A stretch of DNA of 64,000 bases. Origin: Mesorhizobium sp. 1M-11. GTDB taxonomy: Bacteria; Pseudomonadota; Alphaproteobacteria; Rhizobiales; Rhizobiaceae. Position numbers and translations under genes: made by a program. Below, in pieces: positions 40,703-49,817 of this stretch. The notes below the pieces were generated by a model that worked only from the letters and a program-made list of their open reading frames with translations, was not told the origin of the DNA and did no database searches. The stretch is from contig NZ_LJSD01000034.1 of the NCBI RefSeq assembly GCF_001303895.1, positions 28,260-92,259 on the forward strand, read 5' to 3'. Each line of letters opens with the position of its first letter. Position 1 is the first letter of the stretch.

Positions 40703-42085
40703 TTATTTGGCCAGATCAAGCGCTTTTTCGAGCACTGGGTCACGGCCTGCTGCATAGTCGGCGAAAGTCGGGTCGATCAGGATGTCGGGTTTCAGCGAGA
40801 TGCCGCGCGGACCGAAAGCGACTGTCGGCCAGTAGCATTTCTCTGGATCGAGGCAGCCGTTCTCGTAATCCTCGAAGGCATCGCTGTAGTGTACCTTGAT
40901 ACCGGAATTCGGAAGTGTGATGTCGTCGCCTTCGGCCCAGAAGCGACCCTCGTCGCCCATCGGCTCGCCAATGAGGACGACGTTGCCTTGCGACGCGCCC
41001 TTCAGCATCGCGGCAGTAACGAGGGCTGCCGAAAACGTCGCGCGACCAACCAGGACCATGACCCGACCGTCGCTCGGCACGAGCTTCGGCAAGGCCTGGG
41101 AAAAGAGAATGGTGTTGAAGAGGTCGCCGCCATTGTTGAAGCGCAGGTCGACGATGACGACGCGGGGACGTTTTGCCACCACGGAATTCGCAACGACATC
41201 GCCTAGCTTCAGTTGGAGCGATCTGTCGTCCAGGCTGTTGATCGAATTGCTGCGGATGTAGAGAACCTGCTGGTCGGAGGCGAGCCAATGTTGCTCGACG
41301 TCGGCCCGGGCAGCGTAGGCCGGTGAATGTGTGTCTACGGTGTCCAGGACGTGCGGCCAGCGGTTCGGACTGTCTTGCGCGGCCGGCACCAGGATCGAAT
41401 AGACGCGTTTGGTCGGTTGTCCCTCGTCGCCAGGGGCACGGCTCGCTGCCGGCGCAAGCGTCGCCTCACTTGTCCTGTCGTCCTTTGAAACGGTCAGCGT
41501 GACGCTGTCGCCGGAACTGACGCCGATTGCCTTGAGCACGTCGGGGCTGGTGAGGAAAGCCGCACTGAGGTAGCGCACGCGCGTGCCCGTGCCGGAAATG
41601 AACGGTGTAACGCGCACCAGCGCCTCTGCGCTGGACAATGCACCGAACTTTTCAATCCGGGCGCCGAGCAGAGCCCTGTGAGCTTCATCGGTACTGACGA
41701 CATAAAGACCATCAGCAAACCACCAGGCGCGAATGGGAAGGGCGCGCAGCAACGCGCCGATCGCCGCTGTTGTATGGCCATTGCCTGATGTCGCGGCTGC
41801 CTTTTGGATCGCAAGGGCGAAATCTGCTTCCGACATGGTGTCTGCGTTGGCGAAGGTTGCTTCAATGACGCGGTCGAAATCGCGCTTCTTTGCGTCGTCG
41901 AAGCTTTTGTCCCGCGGCAACCATGTATCGCGCAACACGACAAGGTCCTCGCGCATCTGGTCGGGTGTCAATCTGACGTTCTGCTCTGCCCGCGTCGGCA
42001 AGGGCAGGGCGAGTGCCATTGCCATGGAAAGCACGATGGCCATAGCGTGAGACACTCGTGATGGATCCGACGGCCATATCGGCAT
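40703..42085 (-). CDS. S41-family-like exported protease
   Basis: An exported protein of about 450 residues with a cleavable signal (core AIVLSMAMALALPLP, cut near TRAEQ). The C-terminal half looks like a tail-specific (S41/Ctp) protease: VVIVDLRFNNGGDLFNT, VMVLVGRATFSAALVTAAML with the catalytic Ser in TFSAA, then VVLIGEPMGD. No clear PDZ motif is visible. The usual Lys is not obvious, so activity is uncertain. An ATG at 42043 gives a shorter, cleaner signal peptide. It follows pabC by 27 bp in the opposite direction of travel (downstream on the minus strand). Confidence 0.75.
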   Translation of the reverse strand: MPIWPSDPSRVSHAMAIVLSMAMALALPLPTRAEQNVRLTPDQMREDLVVLRDTWLPRDKSFDDAKKRDFDRVIEATFANADTMSEADFALAIQKAAATSGNGHTTAAIGALLRALPIRAWWFADGLYVVSTDEAHRALLGARIEKFGALSSAEALVRVTPFISGTGTRVRYLSAAFLTSPDVLKAIGVSSGDSVTLTVSKDDRTSEATLAPAASRAPGDEGQPTKRVYSILVPAAQDSPNRWPHVLDTVDTHSPAYAARADVEQHWLASDQQVLYIRSNSINSLDDRSLQLKLGDVVANSVVAKRPRVVIVDLRFNNGGDLFNTILFSQALPKLVPSDGRVMVLVGRATFSAALVTAAMLKGASQGNVVLIGEPMGDEGRFWAEGDDITLPNSGIKVHYSDAFEDYENGCLDPEKCYWPTVAFGPRGISLKPDILIDPTFADYAAGRDPVLEKALDLAK

Positions 42086-42111
42086 TGGTACTCCTCTCGT
42101 CGGCGTGCAGG

Positions 42112-42780
42112 CTATCGGCCCAGTTTTGCCGCGATCAGTCCGCGCAGCGAATTTCCAACGTAAAGCTGCTTCGCATCAATCAGATCGTCCAAGGTTAGAA
42201 CCGCCTCGCGCGCTCTGCCTTGATCCAGAAATTCGCCACGCAATATGCCTGGCAGCAGGCCGCACATCAGTGCCGGGGTCAGCAAGGGGCCGCCATCGCC
42301 GGTGTCCACGAACAGGTTGGTGATGGTGCCTTCGCAGATTTCGCCGCGCTCATTGGCGAGCAGGACCTCGTCGGCATCGGCGGTGGTGTATTCCGCGCGG
42401 GCGGCCAGATAGGCATAGCGGCGGCTTGTCTTGTGGCGCAGCAGCGCGTCTTGCGAGGAGAGCCGGGTCCGTGCCAGCCGCAAGATCCAGGCAGTGCTGT
42501 CCGGCAAGGGCTGGAACGGCTGGGTCGTCACCTCGACCGCGCCGTCAGCCGCAAGCGTCAGGCGCACGCGTTGCGGCCCTGCCGCACCTTCGATTGTACC
42601 TTCGAGGGCAGCACGCGCCGCTACCGGGTCGTGGCGCAAGCCGAGTGTCGTAGCCGAGGCGGCCAATCGCGCAAGGTGCCGCTTCAGGCGCATGAAGCCG
42701 GTTTCAGGCTCCCAACGCAGCGTCTCGATCAGCGTGAAGCCGGGAGCGATCCCGTCGCGAAGCGGGCTTTCAGCAGACAC
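42112..42780 (-). CDS. pabC: Aminodeoxychorismate lyase (class IV aminotransferase)
   Basis: PLP enzyme that releases p-aminobenzoate and pyruvate from aminodeoxychorismate for folate synthesis. The fold-type IV signature is seen in LRHKTSRRYAYLAARAE with the PLP Lys and in DEVLLANERGEICEGTITNLFV. At 222 residues it is short, as is usual when the gene follows pabB. The start lies 52 bp inside the pabB 3' end in another frame, so the two are coupled. The pairing is the main support for PabC over other class IV enzymes. Confidence 0.88.
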   Translation of the reverse strand: MSAESPLRDGIAPGFTLIETLRWEPETGFMRLKRHLARLAASATTLGLRHDPVAARAALEGTIEGAAGPQRVRLTLAADGAVEVTTQPFQPLPDSTAWILRLARTRLSSQDALLRHKTSRRYAYLAARAEYTTADADEVLLANERGEICEGTITNLFVDTGDGGPLLTPALMCGLLPGILRGEFLDQGRAREAVLTLDDLIDAKQLYVGNSLRGLIAAKLGR

Positions 42781-43883
42781 TCCTCATACTCCTCCTCCGC
42801 CGTGGAATCGAACACCACGCCGCCGCCGACATTGTAGACGGCCTCGCCATTGGCGAAGAGCGAGATGGTTCGGATGGCGACCGAAAAGCGCATCGTGCCA
42901 TTGGGCGCGATCCAGCCGATTGCGCCACAATAGGCATCGCGTGGCGTTTCTTCCAACTCGCGCAGGATCTCCATGGCGCGGATCTTCGGCGCGCCGGTGA
43001 TCGAGCCGCAAGGGAAGAGGGCGGCAAAAATGCTTCGGATGGTAAGATCCGGCAGCAGCCTGGCACGTACCGTCGAGACCATCTGATGCACGGTCGGGTA
43101 GCTTTCGATGCGGAAGAGATCGGGCACGTCGAGCGTGCCAACCTCCGAAATCAGCGAGATGTCGTTGCGCAGCAGGTCGACGATCATGCGGTTTTCAGCC
43201 TGGTTTTTCTCGTCGTTGCGCAGGAAGTCCTTGAGCGCGGCGTCCTCTTCCGGTGTCTTGCCGCGCGGTGCGGTGCCCTTCATCGGATGTGTTTCGATCC
43301 AGCCGTCGGTGTCGACGTGGAAGAACAGCTCCGGCGAGCGTGAGAGTATAGTGGGGCCTGCCAGCGAGACGAGCGCGCCGTATTTCACCGGCTGGCGGGC
43401 CGTCAGCGCGTTGAAAGCGGCAAGCGGATCGCCCGACCAATGCGCGTTGATGGGGAAGGTGAGGTTGCCCTGGTAGCAATCGCCCTTGCGCAAATGGCGA
43501 TGCAGGCGGGCAAAGCGCTTTTCATAGTCCGCATAGGACCATTGCGCGGTAGCGTCGAAAATCGGCCCATTGGTGGCGGGCTGGGCCGAGGGCAGGGTGC
43601 GGTCGGATGGCTTGTCGAAAACACCGAGCGCCATCAGCGGCGCCCGCCGGCCTTCGGGCAGAAGCGGCTTCAGCTTTGGCTCGAGCAGATAGCCGGCCTC
43701 GTAGGAAAAATAGCCGGCCAGCCACTTGCCCGCGCGGCGCGCAGCTTCAGCCTTTTCCAGTGCCGACTCGAATTCCTGAGCTTCCTCGGCGACGATCAGC
43801 GCGGCCGGTTCCTCGAACAGCACGTCGCGGCCGGCCGGGTCGTCGCGGAAGAGTGCGAAACGGGACGCTGTCAATTTTTCCAC
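42729..43883 (-). CDS. pabB: Aminodeoxychorismate synthase component I
   Basis: Makes 4-amino-4-deoxychorismate from chorismate using ammonia from a PabA-type glutaminase. The chorismate-binding domain is intact: GDCYQGNLTFPI, SRSPELFF, THPMKGTAPRG, ENRMIVDLLRNDI, SYPTVHQMVSTVRA and GSITGAPKIRAMEIL. The first ~100 residues are a reduced anthranilate-synthase-like N-terminal domain. A GTG start at 43883, with GGGGG before it, is preferred; the frame is open to 43937. Coupled to pabC by a 52-bp overlap. Confidence 0.92.
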   Translation of the reverse strand: MEKLTASRFALFRDDPAGRDVLFEEPAALIVAEEAQEFESALEKAEAARRAGKWLAGYFSYEAGYLLEPKLKPLLPEGRRAPLMALGVFDKPSDRTLPSAQPATNGPIFDATAQWSYADYEKRFARLHRHLRKGDCYQGNLTFPINAHWSGDPLAAFNALTARQPVKYGALVSLAGPTILSRSPELFFHVDTDGWIETHPMKGTAPRGKTPEEDAALKDFLRNDEKNQAENRMIVDLLRNDISLISEVGTLDVPDLFRIESYPTVHQMVSTVRARLLPDLTIRSIFAALFPCGSITGAPKIRAMEILRELEETPRDAYCGAIGWIAPNGTMRFSVAIRTISLFANGEAVYNVGGGVVFDSTAEEEYEECLLKARFATGSLPASR

Positions 43884-43945
43884 TACCCCCACCCCGCTTG
43901 GCCTTTCGGGCGGTATCCCCCGAGAGGCTGAACGCAAGGCGCCTT

Positions 43946-44049
43946 AGAGCAATTCCAGGAAAAGTGTGTAGCGGTTTTCCGTCCGGAATTGCGTAAAAAC
44001 AAAGAGCTGGAGCCTTTCCGCTTTTCGGAGAAAAAGCGGAAAGGCTCTA
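43946..44049. repeat. RIME-like palindromic repeat, copy B (pepF-pabB intergenic)
   Basis: Bounded by AGAGC and GCTCTA like copy A, with GCAATTCC/GGAATTGC, the spacer GTAAAAACAAAGAGCT, and a distinct right palindrome CCTTTCCGC...GCGGAAAGG. It begins exactly at the end of pepF: the TAG stop of that gene (44047-44049) is made from the repeat's terminal CTCTA. Confidence 0.88.
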
Positions 44050-45882
44050 GTCCAGCGCTTCCAGCTCGTCGATCAGATTGGAGATGACGCCAAGCCCGAT
44101 CTGCCAGAAGGCCGGGTCGCTGGCATCCAGCCCAAAGGGCTTCAGGAGTTCCGAATGATGCTTGGTGCCACCGGCACGCAGCATGTCGAAATACTTCTCC
44201 TGAAAGCCGCGCTCGGCGTTCTGGTACACGGCGTAGAGCGAGTTCACCAGGCAGTCGCCGAAGGCGTAGGCGTAGACATAGAACGGCGAATGAATGAAGT
44301 GCGGGATGTAGGTCCAGAAGGTTTCGTAGCCTTCGCGCAGCTTGATCGCGGGCCCGAGGCTTTCGGCCTGCACTTCCAGCCAGAACTTGCCGAGCTGGTC
44401 GGAGGTCAGTTCGCCGTTCTTGCGCTCGGTATGCACCTTGCGCTCGAATTCGTAGAAAGCGATCTGGCGCACGACCGTGTTGATCATGTCCTCGACCTTC
44501 TGGGCGAGCATGGCCTTGCGCTCGCGACGGTCCTCGGTCCTGTCGAGCAGCGAACGGAAGGTCAGCATCTCGCCGAAGACCGAAGCTGTCTCGGCCAGGG
44601 TCAGTGGCGTGGAGGCCATCAGCGCGCCCTGGCCACCCGCCAGCACCTGGTGCACGCCATGGCCGAGTTCGTGCGCTAGCGTCATCACGTCGCGCGGCTT
44701 GCCCATGTAATTCAACAGCACATAGGGATGGGCAGACGGCACGGTGGGATGCGCAAAGGCGCCGGGCGACTTGCCGGGCCTGACGGGGGCATCGATCCAG
44801 TTGCGGTCGAAGAATTGGCGCGCGATGTCGGCCATCTCCGGCGAGAAGCGCTGGTAGGCTGACAGTACGGTGTTCCGGGCTTCGTCCCACGATATGGTCG
44901 CTTGTGGTGTTTCTGGCAGCGGCGCGTTGCGGTCCCAGTGGTTCATCTCGTCCATGCCGAGCCAGCGTGCCTTCATGCGATAATAGCGGTGCGACAGGCG
45001 CGGGTAGGCGTCCCGAACGGCGCTTGCCAGCGCATCCACGACGCTGCGTTCGACGCGGTTGGCGAGATGGCGGGAGTCTGCGATGTCCTCGAAGCCGCGC
45101 CAGCGGTCGGAGATTTCCTTGTCCTTGGCGAGCGTGTTGGTGATCAGCGTGAAGGTGCGCAGGTTCTTGGCGAAGGTGGCAGCCAATGCCTCCGAAGCCT
45201 GTCGGCGTACCGCTCCGTCGGCGTCCTGCAGCCGGTTCAGGGTCGGTTCCAGCGTAAGCTTTTCGCCGTCGATGTCGAAGCGCAGTTCCGTCATCGTCTC
45301 GTCGAACAGACGGTTCCAGGCGCCGCGCCCGGTGACCGACTTTTCATGGAACAGCTGCTCGATACGATCTTCCAGCTGGAAGGGCTTGTCTTTCCTCAAA
45401 TCCAGCACCCACGGCCGGTAGTGGCCAAAGCCAGGATCGGTATCGAGCGCCAGCTCGATGGCCTTGTCCTCGACGAGGTTCAATTCCAGACCGAAGAAGA
45501 GCAGATGCGAGGACGCATCCGTCATCTTTTCCTGCACGTCGCCATAAAGCTTGGCGCGCTGCGGGTCGGAGGTGTCGCCGGCATAGACCAGGCCGGCGTA
45601 GGAGACGATCTTGCCGACCAGTTCTTCCAGCGCTTCATAGGCCTTCAGTGCTTCGCCGAGTTTGCCCTCGGCGCCGCGCGCGGCCTCTGCCGCCAGCGTG
45701 CCCTTCCAGCGGCTCTCGAAGGCGGCGGCATCGGCACCGGCCTTCGCAATGTCGCGCTTCAATTCCGGGGCATCCATACCGGGATAGAGGTCGGCGAGGT
45801 TCCACTCGGGCAGGTTGCCGAGTTCCAGCGCCTTGCGACCGGATTGAGCCGGCGCATGCAGCCGGCCGAAAAAAGTATGCAT
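44047..45882 (-). CDS. pepF: Oligoendopeptidase F, M3 family
   Basis: Cytosolic zinc metallopeptidase that degrades short peptides, 611 residues, full length. The zinc motif HELGH (TLAHELGHGVHQVLA) with the distal Glu in TLAETASVFGEML is clear, as are the N-terminal domain WNLADLYPGMDAPEL and the C-terminal YETFWTYIPHFIHSPFYVYAYAFGD. It ends at a TAG supplied by a repeat element, so its last residue or two may have been altered by that insertion. Confidence 0.94.
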   Translation of the reverse strand: MHTFFGRLHAPAQSGRKALELGNLPEWNLADLYPGMDAPELKRDIAKAGADAAAFESRWKGTLAAEAARGAEGKLGEALKAYEALEELVGKIVSYAGLVYAGDTSDPQRAKLYGDVQEKMTDASSHLLFFGLELNLVEDKAIELALDTDPGFGHYRPWVLDLRKDKPFQLEDRIEQLFHEKSVTGRGAWNRLFDETMTELRFDIDGEKLTLEPTLNRLQDADGAVRRQASEALAATFAKNLRTFTLITNTLAKDKEISDRWRGFEDIADSRHLANRVERSVVDALASAVRDAYPRLSHRYYRMKARWLGMDEMNHWDRNAPLPETPQATISWDEARNTVLSAYQRFSPEMADIARQFFDRNWIDAPVRPGKSPGAFAHPTVPSAHPYVLLNYMGKPRDVMTLAHELGHGVHQVLAGGQGALMASTPLTLAETASVFGEMLTFRSLLDRTEDRRERKAMLAQKVEDMINTVVRQIAFYEFERKVHTERKNGELTSDQLGKFWLEVQAESLGPAIKLREGYETFWTYIPHFIHSPFYVYAYAFGDCLVNSLYAVYQNAERGFQEKYFDMLRAGGTKHHSELLKPFGLDASDPAFWQIGLGVISNLIDELEALD

Positions 45883-46013
45883 TCCAACACCTTCCGGAAA
45901 TGTGGCGCGAAGCCGGTCAACTTCTAAGCAATTCGTTCACCGGCTTTTTTGAAAGCTTATTTAGAACCCTGTGCCAAGATGATCCATAGGGCAGGGGCGA
46001 ATTCGCGACACTC

Positions 46014-47546
46014 ATGACAGGTTCCATCCTCATCGTCGACGACGATCCGGTTCAACGCAGGCTGGTGGAGGCAGCGGTGGGCCGTTTCGGCCATTCGGCG
46101 CTCACCGCCGAAAACGGCGAGACGGGCCTGGCCGTGATGGACGGACCCGATGCACGCGAGGTTTCCGTGGTGGTGCTCGACCTCGCCATGCCGGGCATGG
46201 ACGGTATCGCCGTCCTGCAGGCGATGCGCGAACGCGACATCCGTATCCCTGTCATCGTGCAGACCGCCCAGGGCGGCATCGAAACCGTGGTGAAGGCGAT
46301 GCGTCATGGCGCCTTCGATTTCGTCGTCAAGCCAGCCTCGCCAGAGCGTCTGAATGCGGCGATCACAAGTGCGCTCAAGGTGGAAGAAGTCGAGGTCGCG
46401 GTGAAGCGCTCGTCGCGCCGTCTTGGCCAAACGCTTACTTTCAAGGATCTCGCCACGCGCAGTTCTTCGATGGAGCGGGTAATCCGGCTTGGCCAGAAGG
46501 CAGCGGCGTCTTCGATCCCGATCCTGATCGAAGGTGAGTCCGGTGTCGGCAAGGAAATGGTGGCCCGGGCCATACAGGGCAGCAGTGACCGCAGGACGAA
46601 ACCGTTCGTCACCGTCAATTGCGGCGCGATTCCCGACAATCTGGTCGAATCGATCCTGTTCGGCCATGAGAAGGGCTCCTTCACCGGCGCCACCGAAAAG
46701 CACACCGGCAAGTTCGTGGAAGCCCATACCGGCACACTGTTCCTGGACGAAATCGGCGACCTGCCCCTCGACGTGCAGGTAAAACTGCTGCGTGCGGTGC
46801 AGGAAGGTGAAGTCGATCCAGTCGGCGCCCGCTCCACGGTCAAGGTCGATATCCGCCTGATCTCGGCCACGCATCGCGACCTGCTGCAGCAGGTGAAGGA
46901 CAGCCGTTTCCGTGAGGATCTGTTCTATCGCCTCAATGTCTTCCCGATTCTGGTTCCGCCTTTGCGTCACCGCAAGGAGGATGTTCCCTTTCTCGTCCGA
47001 CATTTCATGGACAAGGTATCGCCGGTCGGCCCGCGCCGGCGTCTGTCAATTTCAGACGCCGCACTGGCCATGCTTCAGGCCTATGACTGGCCAGGCAATA
47101 TCCGCCAGCTGGAAAATGCCATCTATCGGGCGTCGGTGCTCGCCGAAGGCGAGGTGCTGACGCCCGAAGAGTTTCCACAAATCCGCGCTCAGGTGGAAGG
47201 CACGGTGGTGCTGGAGGCGCCATCTGTCGTGCTCGAACTGCCGGGCGAGGTCGCCATCGAGCCGGAGCGATCCCCGGAGAGACCAATTGCCGCGGAAGTG
47301 GCTTCCAACCGCTTGCCGAGGATAGAACCAAGGTTCGGTACGCTGACTGCGCTGGACGAGCGCGGCAATGTCCGCTCACTTGCCGAGGTCGAACTGGAGA
47401 TGATCAGGCTCGCCATCGATCACTACAACGGCCAGATGAGCGAGGTGGCCAGACGGCTTGGCATCGGGCGTTCTACGCTGTACAGAAAGCTCAAAGAGTA
47501 CGGCATAGACCCGGAAACCGGGCGCGCGGAAAAAATGGCTTCCTGA
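46014..47546 (+). CDS. Sigma-54-dependent response regulator (NtrC type)
   Basis: A 510-residue activator of RpoN promoters. The receiver domain has DDD at 9-11, phosphoacceptor Asp56 (VVLDLAMPGMDG) and Lys near 106 (VVKPAS). The AAA+ domain has Walker A GESGVGKE (about 173), GSFTGA (about 221), a variant of the usual GAFTGA sigma-54 contact loop, and LFLDEIGDLPLDVQVKLLR. A C-terminal Fis HTH (RRLGIGRSTLYRKLKEYGI) follows a variable ~100-residue linker. No sensor kinase is adjacent, so it is an orphan. The next gene, a DUF882 peptidase, may or may not be a target. Confidence 0.93.
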   Translation: MTGSILIVDDDPVQRRLVEAAVGRFGHSALTAENGETGLAVMDGPDAREVSVVVLDLAMPGMDGIAVLQAMRERDIRIPVIVQTAQGGIETVVKAMRHGAFDFVVKPASPERLNAAITSALKVEEVEVAVKRSSRRLGQTLTFKDLATRSSSMERVIRLGQKAAASSIPILIEGESGVGKEMVARAIQGSSDRRTKPFVTVNCGAIPDNLVESILFGHEKGSFTGATEKHTGKFVEAHTGTLFLDEIGDLPLDVQVKLLRAVQEGEVDPVGARSTVKVDIRLISATHRDLLQQVKDSRFREDLFYRLNVFPILVPPLRHRKEDVPFLVRHFMDKVSPVGPRRRLSISDAALAMLQAYDWPGNIRQLENAIYRASVLAEGEVLTPEEFPQIRAQVEGTVVLEAPSVVLELPGEVAIEPERSPERPIAAEVASNRLPRIEPRFGTLTALDERGNVRSLAEVELEMIRLAIDHYNGQMSEVARRLGIGRSTLYRKLKEYGIDPETGRAEKMAS

Positions 47547-47715
47547 ATCCCGCGCAAGCCTTGGGTGAGTTTCCTGGTATAAACCAGTGGTTTACCACGA
47601 GCTGAGGAGCTGCATTTTGGGCGGGATATCGCCATGGTGTCACCGCATTTCAGCTTCAATAAGCGTCAATTAACCATTAGGATCGATTATCGGATGTGAA
47701 TCCAACCACATCCGT

Positions 47716-49665
47716 TTGGTCAAATCCGGGGACAAACGGCAGTCTGCAAGGCCATTTGATTTGAGCAGAATCGAACGACACCAGAACAGGCGTCCATCCT
47801 CATTGAGCGTCTGGCAGAAGTGGCTGACCGGCGCGGTGATGGCTTTCGGCCTTCTGGCCGTTTCGGCAGGCACGGCCAGCGCCGAGGTCCGTGCGCTCAA
47901 GCTGCGCAATCTGCATACCGGCGAAGTCGATGAGATCGTCTTCAAGCGCAACGGCCGTTACGATCAGTCCGGTCTCAAGAAGCTGAACTACTTCCTGCGC
48001 GACTGGCGCCGCAACGAGCCGACCAAGATGGATCCGCGCCTGATGGATCTGGTCTGGGAGGCCTATCGCCAGAGCGGTTCGCGCGGCTATATCCAGGTGA
48101 TCTGCGGCTACCGCGCGCCGTCCACCAACGCCATGCTGAAATCGCGCAGCCGCCGCAGCGGCGTCGCCGAGAAGAGCCAGCACATCCTCGGCAAGGCAAT
48201 GGACTTCTATATCGAAGGCGTGCCGCTGAAGAAGCTACGCGACATCGGCCTCAAGATGCAGGGCGGTGGCGTCGGCTACTATCCGACTTCCGGCTCGCCA
48301 TTCGTGCATATGGACATAGGCAATGTGCGCCATTGGCCGGGCATCAGCCGGCAGGAGCTTGCGCGTCTGTTCCCGAACGGCAAGACGCTGCACGTGCCGA
48401 GCGACGGCCGGCCGCTGCCCGGTTACGAGCAGGCAATGGCTTCCTACAAGGCGCGCAAATCCAGCGGAACGCCGAACATCGAGCTTGCCAGCGCTGGCGG
48501 CTCGAGCCGCAAGTCGGGCGGCTTCCTGGCTGCGTTCTTTGGTGGCGGCGAGGACGAAGAAGAAGATACGGCCGATGTCGCCATGGCTCCGGCGCCGAAG
48601 CCGAAGGCGGCTATGAAACCTGCCGCGACGGCCAAGGGTAAGCTGCCGGGCATCACCATCGTTTCGCCCGAGAACGCACAGCGTGCCGAAGTTCCGGCCA
48701 CAGCCGAGACGACGGAAGAGCCGCAGCTGGCCGAGGAGCCAAAGCAGGAGACGCCAGAGACGATCCTGGCTGCACTGCCTGCACGCGCCGTGCCGCTGCC
48801 CGGCGCCGCGCCGCGCCCGAAGACCGATGTCGGCCTGCAGACGCCCCCGAGTGCGCCAACGCCTGAAACCGTTCCGTTCGGTGTAGCCGATGCCAGCGCC
48901 GTCCAACAGGCGGAGCAGCCCACCCTGGTGGCAGCTGCAGCGCCCGTCACGCCCGAGAACGTGCCCTTCGGCATGGCCGACCCGAATGCGGTGGCTCCGA
49001 CTGCCGAAGCCATGCCGGCTGCTGGCGAACAGGCCGTGGCCGGCAATGTTCCGGTGCCGACATGGCGTCCCAAGGCGCCGGGTGCGGCCGAGCCGAACCA
49101 GGAATCGGTGCTGCTCGCGCTGGCCGAGACTGCCAAGCGTGATGGGCAGCAGACGGCGACCGATGCGTTGGCGATGCTGCCGACCGAGCGTCCCGACGAG
49201 ATCAAGGCTGTCCTGGAGCAGTCCTCTACCGACAGCTACCAGGTCGCCGCCCTGCCAACGCCGCGTTCGGCCTTCAACGATCCGTCCGGTGTTGACGCGG
49301 CCACTCCGCGCACTGCCGTGGCAAGCCGTCCGGCTGGCTCCGATCCCGCTGCGGCGATGGGCGGCAACGTGAAGACGACGCGCAAGGAATCACGCGCCAG
49401 CGCACATGATGCAAAGCCCGACACCAAATCCGTGGTCGTTCCGGCAGCACCCAAGGTGGCGCGCTGGGCGCTGCAGGGCAATGAGCAGATCGCCAAGGTG
49501 ACCGATTCCACCACTGCGCCGCGGATGGCGTATAACGTGGTTCGCACGGCACCGAGCGAGGTCTATACGACCGGCTTCCAGACCGCCAATGAGATGGCGG
49601 ATTCGAACCGCTTCACCGGAACCGCGGTGAAGTTCATGTCGGTGGCCCGCTTCCCGACCAAATAA
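47716..49665 (+). CDS. Exported DUF882/M15-like peptidase with long Pro/Ala-rich tail
   Basis: The YcbK/DUF882 metallopeptidase domain (about residues 60-235) contains LKLRNLHTGEVDEIVF, ICGYRAPSTNAML, EKSQHILGKAMDFYIEGV and PFVHMDIGNVRHW, with His and Asp of an M15-like zinc site acting on peptidoglycan peptides. It has an N-terminal signal or anchor (WLTGAVMAFGLLAVSAGTASA). The remaining ~400 residues are low-complexity Pro/Ala/Glu with two near-identical units, ETVPFGVADASAV and ENVPFGMADPNAV. The start is a TTG; 47761, also TTG with AAGG upstream, is an alternative. A strong terminator follows. Confidence 0.85.
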   Translation: MVKSGDKRQSARPFDLSRIERHQNRRPSSLSVWQKWLTGAVMAFGLLAVSAGTASAEVRALKLRNLHTGEVDEIVFKRNGRYDQSGLKKLNYFLRDWRRNEPTKMDPRLMDLVWEAYRQSGSRGYIQVICGYRAPSTNAMLKSRSRRSGVAEKSQHILGKAMDFYIEGVPLKKLRDIGLKMQGGGVGYYPTSGSPFVHMDIGNVRHWPGISRQELARLFPNGKTLHVPSDGRPLPGYEQAMASYKARKSSGTPNIELASAGGSSRKSGGFLAAFFGGGEDEEEDTADVAMAPAPKPKAAMKPAATAKGKLPGITIVSPENAQRAEVPATAETTEEPQLAEEPKQETPETILAALPARAVPLPGAAPRPKTDVGLQTPPSAPTPETVPFGVADASAVQQAEQPTLVAAAAPVTPENVPFGMADPNAVAPTAEAMPAAGEQAVAGNVPVPTWRPKAPGAAEPNQESVLLALAETAKRDGQQTATDALAMLPTERPDEIKAVLEQSSTDSYQVAALPTPRSAFNDPSGVDAATPRTAVASRPAGSDPAAAMGGNVKTTRKESRASAHDAKPDTKSVVVPAAPKVARWALQGNEQIAKVTDSTTAPRMAYNVVRTAPSEVYTTGFQTANEMADSNRFTGTAVKFMSVARFPTK

Positions 49666-49689
49666 GGGCTGGACCCCTATGAGATATGA

Positions 49690-49716
49690 AACCGCGTCGC
49701 GAGGCGCGGTTTTTTA
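49690..49716 (+). terminator. Rho-independent terminator after the DUF882 gene
   Basis: AACCGCG (49690-49696) pairs with CGCGGTT (49705-49711) and a T-rich tract follows. Confidence 0.85.
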
Positions 49717-49760
49717 TTTTTGGGGTAAGAGTCCGCTTTCCCAAAGACGAATTGGAAGAT

Positions 49761-49784
49761 CTGGTGCCCCTCGAGGGGCACCAG
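49761..49784. repeat. 24-bp perfect palindrome after eda
   Basis: CTGGTGCCCCTC is followed directly by its exact complement GAGGGGCACCAG. It lies 34 bp past the eda stop and may act as that gene's terminator, though no T tract follows. Confidence 0.6.
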
Positions 49785-49817
49785 CGCCACAGGCTGGGCT
49801 GGGGCCTTTCCTTCGCG

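Noticed and set aside
43883..44890. A minus-strand frame of 335 codons overlapping pepF
   Set aside because: It is in the wrong frame against clear M3 peptidase motifs. Its end reads through the palindromic repeat and the pabB leader.
48800..49100. Repeat array in the DUF882 tail as a CRISPR-like or tandem DNA repeat
   Set aside because: The similar units are two degenerate protein repeats (VPFGxADxxAV) without regular spacing. There is no CRISPR array in the window.
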